The notes below the pieces were generated by a model. It was not told where the DNA came from, searched no databases, and saw only the letters and a program-made list of their open reading frames with translations. Shown here in pieces: positions 56,990 through 64,000 of a stretch of 64,000 nucleotides of DNA. Origin of the DNA: CAIWHR01 sp963726765 (lineage in GTDB: Bacteria; Pseudomonadota; Gammaproteobacteria; Burkholderiales; Casimicrobiaceae). Position numbers and translations under genes: made by a program. Where the stretch lies: contig CAVSDH010000004.1 in the NCBI GenBank assembly GCA_963726765.1, positions 248,001-312,000 of the forward strand. Direction: 5' to 3'. How positions within the stretch are numbered: position 1 is the first letter of the stretch; every line of letters begins with the position of its first letter.

Positions 56990-57764
56990 TCAACAATGCA
57001 CCAGCGTCCCCTCTTCGCCACCCAGCACCACTCGCTTCAGCGCACCCGGGACGAAGATCGAAAACACCTTGAGCAGCATGTTCTGGTCACGGCACAGCGC
57101 AAGGGCCGTCGCATCCATCACCTTCAGGTTCTTGACGATCGCCTCGTCGAACGTGAGATCGGTGTAGCGCTTCGCGGTGGCGATCCTTGTTCGGGTCGGC
57201 GGTGTATACGCCGTCGACTTTGGTCGCCTTCAGCACGATATCGACCCCCATTTCGCGGCCCCGCAGCGCTGCAGCGGTGTCGGTGGTGAAGAACGGGTTG
57301 CCGGTGCCGGCGGCGAAAATGACGACCTTGCGCTCCTCGAGGTAGCGCAGCGCCTTGCCTCGTATGTACGGTTCGGCGACCTGATCGGTGCGCAGCGCGG
57401 ACTGCACCCGCGATTCGACGCCGGCGCGGCGCAATGCGTCCTGCAGCGCGAGCGCGTTCATCAGCGTGGCCAGCATGCCCATGTAGTCGGCCGTTGCGCG
57501 ATCCATGCCGGCCGCGCCGGGCGCGACACCGCGAAAGATGTTTCCGCCGCCGATGACGATGGCGACTTCCACGCCCATCCGCGTCACTTCGGCGATCTCG
57601 GCGACGATCCGGTCGATCACTTCGCGGTTGATCCCGTACGCGTCGGCGCCCATCAGGGCCTCGCCCGACAGTTTGAGCAGGATTCGTCGATACGCAGGCA
57701 CGTTTGCCGCAGCCGGAACCACGGCGACAGCGGCGATCGGCGCGACGGCGGCGGGCGGATTCAT
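56990..57764 (-). CDS. pyrH: Uridylate kinase, frameshifted
   Basis: A hexameric UMP kinase of about 257 residues. Motifs are RILLKLSGEALMG, VIGGGNIFRG, DYMGMLATLMNALALQD and TGNPFFTTDTAAALR. An extra base near 57181 breaks the frame after DPNKD; corrected, the protein ends ...EEGTLVHC at 56990. The N-terminus carries about 24 extra Ala/Pro/Val-rich residues before the core, but GGAGG 8 bases before ATG 57764 supports that start. Confidence 0.92.
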
Positions 57765-57829
57765 GAGCGAAGCCTCCGTGATGGGATCAGCGTGGGCATC
57801 CAGGACGACGGGTTCGTGGCGGATCCGGC

Positions 57830-58714
57830 TCAGACCTTGGCCATCGCCGCGACTTCGGCAGCGAAATCGTCCTTCTTCTTCTCGATGCCTTCGCCGACGA
57901 CGAACATCGTGAATCCGGCGACCGACGCGCCCTTCTGCTTCAGGTGCGTGCCGACCGTCTCCTTGTTCTCGGCCTTGACGAATTCCTGCGCGAGGAGCGT
58001 GACTTCGGCCAGGAACTTGTTGACCGCGCCGTCGACCATCTTCTCGACGATGTTCGCCGGCTTGCCGGATTCGGCCGCCTTCGCCGCCGCGATCTTGCGT
58101 TCGCGCTCGATCACTTCGGCCGGGACCCCTTCGCGCGAAACCGCGAGCGGCTTGATCGCCGCGATGTGCATCGCGAGATTCTTGCCGACGGCATCGTCAC
58201 CGCCGATCACGTCGACCAGCACGCCGATCTTGAGATTCGTGTGCACATACGAAGCAATTCTGCCGGTGGCGGTCCGCCGCTCGAAGCGTCGCACGGTCAG
58301 GTTCTCGCCGATCTTCTGCACAAGGGCCACGCGGCGAGCCTCGACGGATTCACCGGAGGCGAGCTTGAGGGCCGACAGCGCGGCGACGTCGGTGACGGGA
58401 TGGCGCGCGACGAGCTGCGCGACCTCCCCCGCGAATGCGCGGAAATCATCGTTCTTGGCGACGAAATCGGTTTCGCAGTTGACTTCGACCATCGCGCCGA
58501 CTTTCGCGTCCGTCGACACGTGGAGCCCGATCACCCCCTCGGCTGCGACGCGGCTGGCGGCCTTGCTCGCCTTGGCCCCGCTCCGGATGCGCAGCAGGTC
58601 CTCGGCCTTCGCGAGGTCGCCCGCGCTTTCGGTCAGTGCCTTCTTGCACTCCATCATGCCCAGCCCGGTGCGCTGGCGCAGTTCCATCACCATGCTTGCG
58701 GCGATTTCCGCCAT
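57830..58714 (-). CDS. tsf: Translation elongation factor Ts
   Basis: An intact 294-residue EF-Ts, the nucleotide exchange factor for EF-Tu. The N-domain ends in the TGLGMMECKKALTES motif and the core has VEVNCETDFVAKNDDF. I start it at ATG 58714 (AEIAASMVMELRQRTG). The rpsB-tsf gap contains a strong terminator hairpin, so part of its expression is set by read-through. Confidence 0.96.
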   Translation of the reverse strand: MAEIAASMVMELRQRTGLGMMECKKALTESAGDLAKAEDLLRIRSGAKASKAASRVAAEGVIGLHVSTDAKVGAMVEVNCETDFVAKNDDFRAFAGEVAQLVARHPVTDVAALSALKLASGESVEARRVALVQKIGENLTVRRFERRTATGRIASYVHTNLKIGVLVDVIGGDDAVGKNLAMHIAAIKPLAVSREGVPAEVIERERKIAAAKAAESGKPANIVEKMVDGAVNKFLAEVTLLAQEFVKAENKETVGTHLKQKGASVAGFTMFVVGEGIEKKKDDFAAEVAAMAKV

Positions 58715-58811
58715 GTCGTTGCTCCGCGTCTCGTTGTCTTCGGAACCGCAATTCCGCCGCAAGTTCCGCCGTACCCCGGCTGCGCTTCACGCCACCGGAT
58801 TGCGCTGGCTC

Positions 58812-58834
58812 AAAAAAAGGGGCCGCGGCCCCTT
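58812..58834 (-). terminator. Rho-independent terminator between rpsB and tsf
   Basis: On the coding strand the palindrome AGGGGCCGCGGCCCCT is followed by a run of seven T. It starts 12 bases after the rpsB stop and lies about 100 bases before tsf. It would reduce tsf transcription relative to rpsB, as at the same place in E. coli. Confidence 0.85.
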
Positions 58835-58845
58835 GTCCGGTTGCT

Positions 58846-59586
58846 TCAGGCCGCCGGTTCGGAGACTTCGACGAATTCCTCCCCCGCCTGGACGATTTCC
58901 TGGATCACGAGGCTCCGGCCCTCGAGGACGGCGTCCGCCGCGCCGCGCGCGTACAGGCGAATGGCGCGGCTCGAGTCGTCGTTGCCCGGGATCACGTGGG
59001 CAATGCCGAGCGGCGAATGGTTGGTGTCGACGACGGCGACGATCGGGATGCCGAGCTTCATCGCCTCGGTGACCGCGATCTTGTGGTAGCCGACGTCGAT
59101 GACGAAGAGCGCGTCGGGCAGCCCGTTCATCTCCTTGATGCCGCCCAGGCTCTTGTCGAGCTTGTCCCGCTCGCGCTGCAGCGTGAGGGCCTCGCGCTTG
59201 TTCATCTTCTCGAGCGTGCCGTCGTCGCGCATCGCCTCGAGGTCCTTCAGCCGCTTGACGGAGGCCTTGACCGTCTTGAAGTTGGTCAGCATGCCGCCGA
59301 GCCAGCGGGCATCGACGTAGGGCATGCTGCAGCGGCGGGCTTCCTCGGCGACGATTTCGCGCGCCTGCCGTTTGGTGCCGACGAACAGGATCGTGCCCTT
59401 GTTGGAGGCGAGCTGGCGGATGAATTTCATCGCCTCCTGGTAATGCTCCATCGTCTTTTCGAGATTGACGATGTGGATCTTGTTGCGGTGGCCGAAGATG
59501 TACTCGGCCATCTTCGGGTTCCAGTACCGGGTCTGGTGGCCGAAGTGGACACCGGCCTCCAGCATCTGACGCATTGTGACGGACAT
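58846..59586 (-). CDS. rpsB: 30S ribosomal protein S2
   Basis: An intact 246-residue S2. It begins MSVTMRQMLEAGVHFGHQ and has the WNPKMAEYIFGHRNKIHIVNL and ARWLGGMLTNFKTV blocks. The ribosome site and start at 59586 are clear. It is the first gene of the rpsB-tsf-pyrH-frr operon. Confidence 0.97.
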   Translation of the reverse strand: MSVTMRQMLEAGVHFGHQTRYWNPKMAEYIFGHRNKIHIVNLEKTMEHYQEAMKFIRQLASNKGTILFVGTKRQAREIVAEEARRCSMPYVDARWLGGMLTNFKTVKASVKRLKDLEAMRDDGTLEKMNKREALTLQRERDKLDKSLGGIKEMNGLPDALFVIDVGYHKIAVTEAMKLGIPIVAVVDTNHSPLGIAHVIPGNDDSSRAIRLYARGAADAVLEGRSLVIQEIVQAGEEFVEVSEPAA

Positions 59587-59865
59587 TCCTTGACTCCTGA
59601 CAGGGTTGGACCACGACCCGCATGTCGGCTCGAGCTGCCGTCTCCGAATTTGCATCGAAACGGCCGTTCGGGCACCCTGAGGTGCGCGGGTCTGCGAATT
59701 TTCCCGATCTGCCCGCCCCCGGCGACACCGGGGCAACAACGAACCACGTGATGTCGAAAGGCGGCAGATCGAGCTAACATTCAATTTTAGCACGGATTTT
59801 TGCCCCGGGCGACCGGGAACGGCCCCTTGCGCGGACGACCCGCCGCGCCCATCTTCCGAGTTGCC
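59587..59865 (-). other. rpsB leader and intergenic region
   Basis: This 279-base gap separates the divergent rpsB and ygfZ genes. An AT-rich island at 59774-59800 contains TAAAAT on the minus strand (59789-59784), a possible -10 box of rpsB, but no good -35 partner. The rpsB leader of about 190 bases is where an S2-binding autoregulatory structure would sit; I can see GC-rich pairing (for example CCCCGG/CCGGGG) but cannot show such a structure. Confidence 0.35.
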
Positions 59866-60884
59866 ATGGCGCAGCCCCACCCCGACCCCAACCTGACGGC
59901 AACGTTGGTCGCGGCCCGCGACGCGGCCGTCACGTGCGACCTCGCGCCACTTTCGATTCTCTCGGTCTCCGGCGCCGACGCCGCCGCGTTCCTCCACGGC
60001 CAGCTGTCGAGCGACGTGACCGGGCTCGCCGTCGACGCCGCCCAGTACAGCTCGTTCAATTCTCCGAAAGGGTCGGATGCTCGCCAACTTCGTCCTGTGG
60101 CGCGAAGGCCCGGACGAATTCCGCGTGTTGCTCCCGGGGGACGTCTCCGCGTTCGTCCGAAAGCGACTTGCGATGTTCGTGCTGCGCTCGAAAGTCACGC
60201 TCGACGACACCTCCGATGCCGTCGTTCGCATCGGCGTAGGCGGATCCGCGGCAGCGCGCGTGGTGCGGGCCGCGATAGGGGTCATCCCCGAACCGCTCAC
60301 CGTCGCGCACGCAGGCGCGTCGACCGTCCTCGGCCTGCCCGGCCCCCGTTTCGTGATTCTTGCCGCCGCATCGGAGGCTGCCGCAACGATCGAGCGCCTT
60401 GCGCACGACACGGTGCCCGCGCCGTTTGCCGTATGGCAGTGGCTCACCATCCGCGCCGGTGTCCCGGTGGTGACCACGCCGGTGCAGGATCAACTCATCG
60501 CCCAGACGGCCAACTGGGACGTTCTGGGCGGGGTCAACTTCCGCAAGGGCTGCTACACCGGGCAGGAAATCATCGCCCGGATGCAGTACCTCGGCAGACT
60601 GAAGGAACGCCTGTTCGCATTCCACGCCGGGGCCGACCCCGTCGCCGCAGGCACGCGTGTCCACGGTCACGACTTTGGCGACCAGGCCTGCGGGATCGTG
60701 GTCAACGCGGCGGCGGCACCCGAAGGCGGCTCGTGACCTCCTCGCCGTCGTCCAGCTGGCTGCCGTCGCTGCGGGAGACCTGCGCCTCGGGTCGCCGGAC
60801 GGCCCGGCGCTGTCATCGGTGCCCCTCCCCTACGCGGTGCCCCCTCCCGAACCGCCGCGCGCACGCGCGGGTGCCGCCTCGTAG
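59866..60884 (+). CDS. ygfZ: YgfZ-type folate-binding Fe-S maturation protein, two frameshifts
   Basis: A GcvT-like folate-binding protein of about 338 residues that supports some iron-sulfur enzymes such as MiaB. The signature KGCYTGQE, with its conserved cysteine, is in NFRKGCYTGQEIIARMQYLG. An extra G in 60070-60072 splits the frame before RMLANFVLWREG. An extra T at 60734 hides the last 50 residues; corrected, DLLAVVQLAAVAAGDLRLG follows and the stop is 60884. Confidence 0.88.
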
Positions 60885-60894
60885 CCCGCGACCG

Positions 60895-61668
60895 ATGTGC
60901 CTGGCGCTCATCGCGTTCGACGCGCACCCCGCGTTCGCCGTGGTCATTGCCGCGAATCGCGACGAACACCACGCGCGCCCCGCGGCGCCAGCCGCCTGGT
61001 GGAAGGAGGACTGGGTCGCCGGACGTGATCTGACGGCCGGCGGAAGCTGGCTTGCCGTCACCCGCGCAGGACGCTACGCGCTCGTCACCAACGTCCGCGA
61101 GCCGGGATCCAGGGACACGCGCGCACCTTCCCGCGGCGCGCTCGTCACAAGCGTCGTCGCCGAGGCGTCGACTCCCGCGGCGAGCGTCGCGCGAATCACG
61201 GAGGCGGGCGCCGCCTACAACGGCTTCAACCTGATCGTCGGCGATCTTGGGTCCGCATGCTGGGGATCGAACCGCGCGAAAGGTACGCGGCCTCTCGCGC
61301 CCGGAATCCACGGACTCTCGAACGCCGCGCTCGACACGCCCTGGCCCAAGGTCCAGCGTTCCAAGGCCGCGTTCGCCGCCTGGTGCGCGAATGCCGAGCG
61401 CGATGTCGCGGCGCTGCTCGCCGTGCTCGGTGACCGGACGCCTGCCGCGGACGCGCAGCTGCCGGCAACGGGGATTCCGATCGAATGGGAGCGACGCCTG
61501 TCGTCGCCGTTCATCGTTGGGGAGGATGTCGGCTACGGCACCCGCTGCTCGACGATCGTCATCCTGGGCCGCGACGGCAGCGCGCGCTTTGTCGAGCGCA
61601 CGTTCGACCCTGCCGGACATCCGACCGGCGACGTCGACCTCCGCTTTTCGCTGACCGCACCGCGCTGA
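60895..61668 (+). CDS. NRDE/TANGO2-family protein
   Basis: An intact 257-residue member of the NRDE family, named for the motif seen here as AANRDEHHARP (about 19-29). The N-terminal Cys2 (MCLALIAF) is the typical position of an Ntn-hydrolase-like nucleophile. The eukaryotic relative TANGO2 has been linked to heme or lipid handling; the bacterial function is unsettled. It follows ygfZ by 10 bases. Confidence 0.88.
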   Translation: MCLALIAFDAHPAFAVVIAANRDEHHARPAAPAAWWKEDWVAGRDLTAGGSWLAVTRAGRYALVTNVREPGSRDTRAPSRGALVTSVVAEASTPAASVARITEAGAAYNGFNLIVGDLGSACWGSNRAKGTRPLAPGIHGLSNAALDTPWPKVQRSKAAFAAWCANAERDVAALLAVLGDRTPAADAQLPATGIPIEWERRLSSPFIVGEDVGYGTRCSTIVILGRDGSARFVERTFDPAGHPTGDVDLRFSLTAPR

Positions 61669-61685
61669 TCGCGGGTCGCGCACGC

Positions 61686-62591
61686 TCAGCGTGCGTAATC
61701 GCTCAGGAGGAGCCGCGCCCGCCCGTCCTGCACCGCAAGGGCGCACCGGCCGCCGACGGGCAGGGTCAGCTTTTCCGGGCAGTGGCCGAAGGGCAAGCCG
61801 GTATACAGCCGGCCCCCGAAACGGTTGCGTGCGTGCGCCACCATGGCTGCCGCGTCGTAACCATTGTCGTTATCGCTCAGCGTATAGCCATTGAACGTTC
61901 CGAGAAGCACGGCGCGCTGGCGCGCAAGCACGCCTGCGAAGTGGAGCTGGTAGAGCATCCGCTCTATCCGGTACGGCGTCTCGCCGATGTCCTCGAGGAA
62001 CAGGATGCCGCCGTCGATCCGCGGAAAGTGCGGCGTGCCGACGAGGTGCGCCACCATGGCGAGGTTGCCGCCCCAGAGCGTACCCTCGCCCGTGTAGTCG
62101 GGGCCGTCGAGCTGACATTCGATTTCGCATCGATCGCTGCCGAGCACGTCCCAGCAATGGTCGAGCGTGAACGCCGACGGCGTTGCCGCCCCGAAATCGT
62201 AGGCGGCCATCGGTCCCGCGAACGTCGTCATGCCGACGTGCGCGAGGGCCGCCAGCTGGAACGCGGTGAAATCGCTGTGTCCCATCCATCGTTTCTTCGC
62301 CGACGCAAGCGCGGGGAAATCGAGCCGTTCGATGAGCCGCGACCAGCCGTAGCCGCCGCGCACGGTGACCGCAAGCTCGATGTCGCGATCGGTGGCCATC
62401 CTCGCCACGGCGGCGAGCCGCTCGTCGTCCGTCCCCGCAAACCGCTGCCAGCGCAATCCGCAGGTGGGGTCGATCACGACTCGATGCCCCAGCGCGCGCA
62501 GGCGATCCGCAGCGCGGTCGACGGCCTCCGACTCGGTCGGAAAGCCGGCCGGCGCGTAGAGCCCGATGCCGTAGGTGCGCGTATCGCTCAC
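61686..62591 (-). CDS. ldcA: LD-carboxypeptidase (S66 family)
   Basis: An intact 301-residue cytoplasmic LD-carboxypeptidase that trims murein tetrapeptides during recycling. The nucleophile Ser is in WMGHSDFTAFQ; the catalytic Glu and His are in GILFLEDIGETPYRIERML and the later GLPFGHCPEKLTLPVGG. The start is GTG 62591, sharing GTGA with the tadA stop. Confidence 0.92.
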   Translation of the reverse strand: MSDTRTYGIGLYAPAGFPTESEAVDRAADRLRALGHRVVIDPTCGLRWQRFAGTDDERLAAVARMATDRDIELAVTVRGGYGWSRLIERLDFPALASAKKRWMGHSDFTAFQLAALAHVGMTTFAGPMAAYDFGAATPSAFTLDHCWDVLGSDRCEIECQLDGPDYTGEGTLWGGNLAMVAHLVGTPHFPRIDGGILFLEDIGETPYRIERMLYQLHFAGVLARQRAVLLGTFNGYTLSDNDNGYDAAAMVAHARNRFGGRLYTGLPFGHCPEKLTLPVGGRCALAVQDGRARLLLSDYAR

Positions 62592-63055
62592 GGGGAGTTT
62601 CGGCGGAGATCGGCGAAGAATTCCGACAGCAGCTTACCGCATTGGTCGGCGAGAACACCGCCTTCCGCGGTCGCGTGATGATTGAGGCGCGTTTCCGCGA
62701 AAAGGTCGATGACCGAGCCGCACGCCCCGGTCTTCGGATCGCTCGCGCCGAAAACCAGCCGGCTGATGCGCGAGTGCAGGATGGCGCCGGCGCACATCGC
62801 ACAGGGTTCCAGCGTCACGTACAGCGCGCAGCCGGGAAGCCGGTAGTTGCCGAGCGCGCGGGCGGCCTCGCGCAGCGCCGCGATTTCGGCGTGTGCAGTG
62901 GGATCGTTCGCCGCGATCGGCGCATTGCCGCCTCGACCGACGATCGCGCCGTCGCGGACGACGATCGCGCCCACAGGCACCTCGCCTCGGCTCCGCGCGG
63001 CGTGCGCGAGGACCAGCGCCTCCGCCATGTAGCCGGTGTCTTCCGCCGAGCTCAT
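62588..63055 (-). CDS. tadA: tRNA-specific adenosine deaminase
   Basis: A 155-residue deaminase that makes inosine at the wobble base of tRNA-Arg(ACG). Zinc motifs are HAE (55-57) and PCAMC (84-88, Cys85 and Cys88). It is intact and overlaps ldcA by four bases. Confidence 0.93.
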   Translation of the reverse strand: MSSAEDTGYMAEALVLAHAARSRGEVPVGAIVVRDGAIVGRGGNAPIAANDPTAHAEIAALREAARALGNYRLPGCALYVTLEPCAMCAGAILHSRISRLVFGASDPKTGACGSVIDLFAETRLNHHATAEGGVLADQCGKLLSEFFADLRRNSP

Positions 63056-63159
63056 CCGTCGATGTCCGACCCAGTCCCCAGCATCGGCGCGTCAAGCGGT
63101 CGGCGGCGCACGACGGCTTGCTGGCACGCACCTTCGGGACTTGGATTCACCCTGCCCGT

Positions 63160-63552
63160 TCATGCGCCGGGGATCACCGCATCCGCTTCGATCTCGACCA
63201 GCATGGCGGGATCGATCAGCCGCGCGACTTCGACCATGGCGCAGGCTGGCCGGATGCTGCCAAAAACTTCACCGTGCGCGCGACCGATCGCCTCCCATTG
63301 CGCGATGTCGGTCACGTAGATGCGTGTGCGAACGACGTGCTCGACGCCTGCCCCGGCTTGCGCGAGTGCCGCCGCGATGTTCGCCAGCGCCTGCCGCGCC
63401 TGTGCATAGGCGTCGCCCTCTCCGACGAGCTTGCCCCCGGGGCCGGTCGCGGTCGTCCCCGCAACCCAGATGCTGTTGCCCACACGCACGGCGCGGGAGT
63501 AGCCGACGATGGGCTCCCACGGCGCGCCCGACGAGACATTCTGCCGCTTCAA
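63160..63552 (-). CDS. RidA/YjgF-family protein
   Basis: A 130-residue RidA-type protein with the YSRAVRVGNSIWVAGTTA and NIAAALAQAGAGVEHVVRTRIYVTD blocks. The conserved Arg of the family is in RTRIYVTD. The best start is TTG 63552, which forms a TTGA overlap with the GNAT stop; no ATG fits. Such proteins hydrolyse reactive enamine/imine intermediates, but this branch (WEAIGRAHGEVFG) is of unknown specificity. Confidence 0.85.
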   Translation of the reverse strand: MKRQNVSSGAPWEPIVGYSRAVRVGNSIWVAGTTATGPGGKLVGEGDAYAQARQALANIAAALAQAGAGVEHVVRTRIYVTDIAQWEAIGRAHGEVFGSIRPACAMVEVARLIDPAMLVEIEADAVIPGA

Positions 63553-64000
63553 GCGGACCCCTCGCCGCAACGCTTGAAGAAGAAGACGCAATCCGCGAGC
63601 GCGCCGTCGGGATCGGCCGCATACGCCGGCACGCTGCCGAACGGTTGCCAGCCCAGCCTCCGGTAGAGTCGCTCCGCAGCGCTTTCGGCACGCGTGTCGA
63701 GCAACAGGAGCCGGAACCCGCGCCGCACCGCCAGCGCTTCGACTTCGCGCATCAGTCGTGCGCCGATTCCCTCGCCGCGCGACTCGCGCCGCACCAGAAG
63801 CTTCTGTACCTCGCCGCGATGCCGTCCGTTCGGCTTGTTGCAGGGGGCGAACTGCACGGCACCCGCGATTCGGCCTCCGCGCTCGCACACGAGGACGATG
63901 CGATCCTCGGTGGCTGCGGCGGCAGTGACCTCGTCCCAGAAGCGGACATATTCACCGTCGGCGTGCGGCAACACATAGCCGACCGACGCGCCGCCATCCA
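63549..64000 (-). CDS. GNAT N-acetyltransferase, 5' end beyond the window
   Basis: The visible 150 codons cover the GNAT core. The acetyl-CoA loop is RRESRGEGIGARLM, followed by LLLLDTRAESAAERLYRRLGW. The reading frame stays open to the right edge (DGGASVGYVLPHADGEYVRFW), so the start lies outside. The ridA gene follows by a TTGA overlap. The substrate is unknown. Confidence 0.88.
   Translation of the reverse strand, partial: DGGASVGYVLPHADGEYVRFWDEVTAAAATEDRIVLVCERGGRIAGAVQFAPCNKPNGRHRGEVQKLLVRRESRGEGIGARLMREVEALAVRRGFRLLLLDTRAESAAERLYRRLGWQPFGSVPAYAADPDGALADCVFFFKRCGEGSA

Noticed and set aside
1..64000. tRNA or rRNA genes, CRISPR arrays, insertion sequences, phage genes or a replication origin
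   Set aside because: Reading the intergenic gaps showed no cloverleaf-like sequence, no regularly spaced repeats, no transposase or integrase gene and no cluster of DnaA boxes. A covariance-model search would be the decisive test for small RNAs.

Overview
The window is GC-rich, densely coded chromosomal DNA of a betaproteobacterium (Burkholderiales-like). The main reason is the conserved block rpsB-tsf-pyrH-frr-uppS-cdsA-dxr-rseP-bamA-skp-lpxD-fabZ-lpxA-lpxB-rnhB on the minus strand at 45-59.6 kb, together with a lexA/imuA/imuB/dnaE2 mutagenesis cassette, a form II cox (CO-dehydrogenase-like) operon and quinoprotein metabolism. I saw no rRNA, tRNA, CRISPR array, insertion sequence or prophage. 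No gene-free stretch exceeds about 280 bases.

Layout. 0-15.4 kb: a partial membrane protein, then an enlarged SOS mutasome region on the plus strand (lexA, an HhH/TfoX_C fusion, a GST, a VOC protein, imuA, a DinB-superfamily protein, imuB). A minus-strand block follows (molybdo-oxidoreductase with cytochrome b, MFS, phosphoesterase, M14 peptidase), then dnaE2. lexA and dnaE2 each carry the same 18-bp palindrome, a variant SOS box with CCGT/ACGG half-sites in place of CTGT/ACAG. 15.5-23.1 kb: a form II cox operon in the order coxS-L-M-D-E-G-xdhC. 23.2-31.9 kb: a quinoprotein alcohol dehydrogenase with the extra Asp typical of lanthanide enzymes, its diheme cytochrome c, an ankyrin protein, a TonB receptor with cytochrome b561, a YVTN beta-propeller and a NarL-type two-component system. 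32-37.9 kb: a second TonB receptor, a multicopper oxidase, an FAD oxidoreductase and an inositol monophosphatase-family protein.

37.9-45.1 kb: a gene set that matches degradation of racemic sulfolactate. It holds suyA-suyB (sulfolactate sulfo-lyase), two dehydrogenases of the SlcC and ComC families, an MFS carrier, a PLP-dependent dehydratase, a VOC protein and a divergent GntR/HutC regulator with a palindromic operator region. 45.1-59.6 kb: the outer-membrane, lipid A and translation block above. 59.9-64 kb: ygfZ, an NRDE-family protein, ldcA, tadA, ridA and a truncated GNAT gene.

A caution on reading frames: about thirty single-base indels break frames across the window, mostly +1, and they include genes that are normally essential (lpxA, lpxB, fabZ, bamA, dxr, cdsA, pyrH). 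I treat these as probable sequence errors and annotate the full-length genes, giving each break position. The stretch from about 10.4 to 24.8 kb shows no break.
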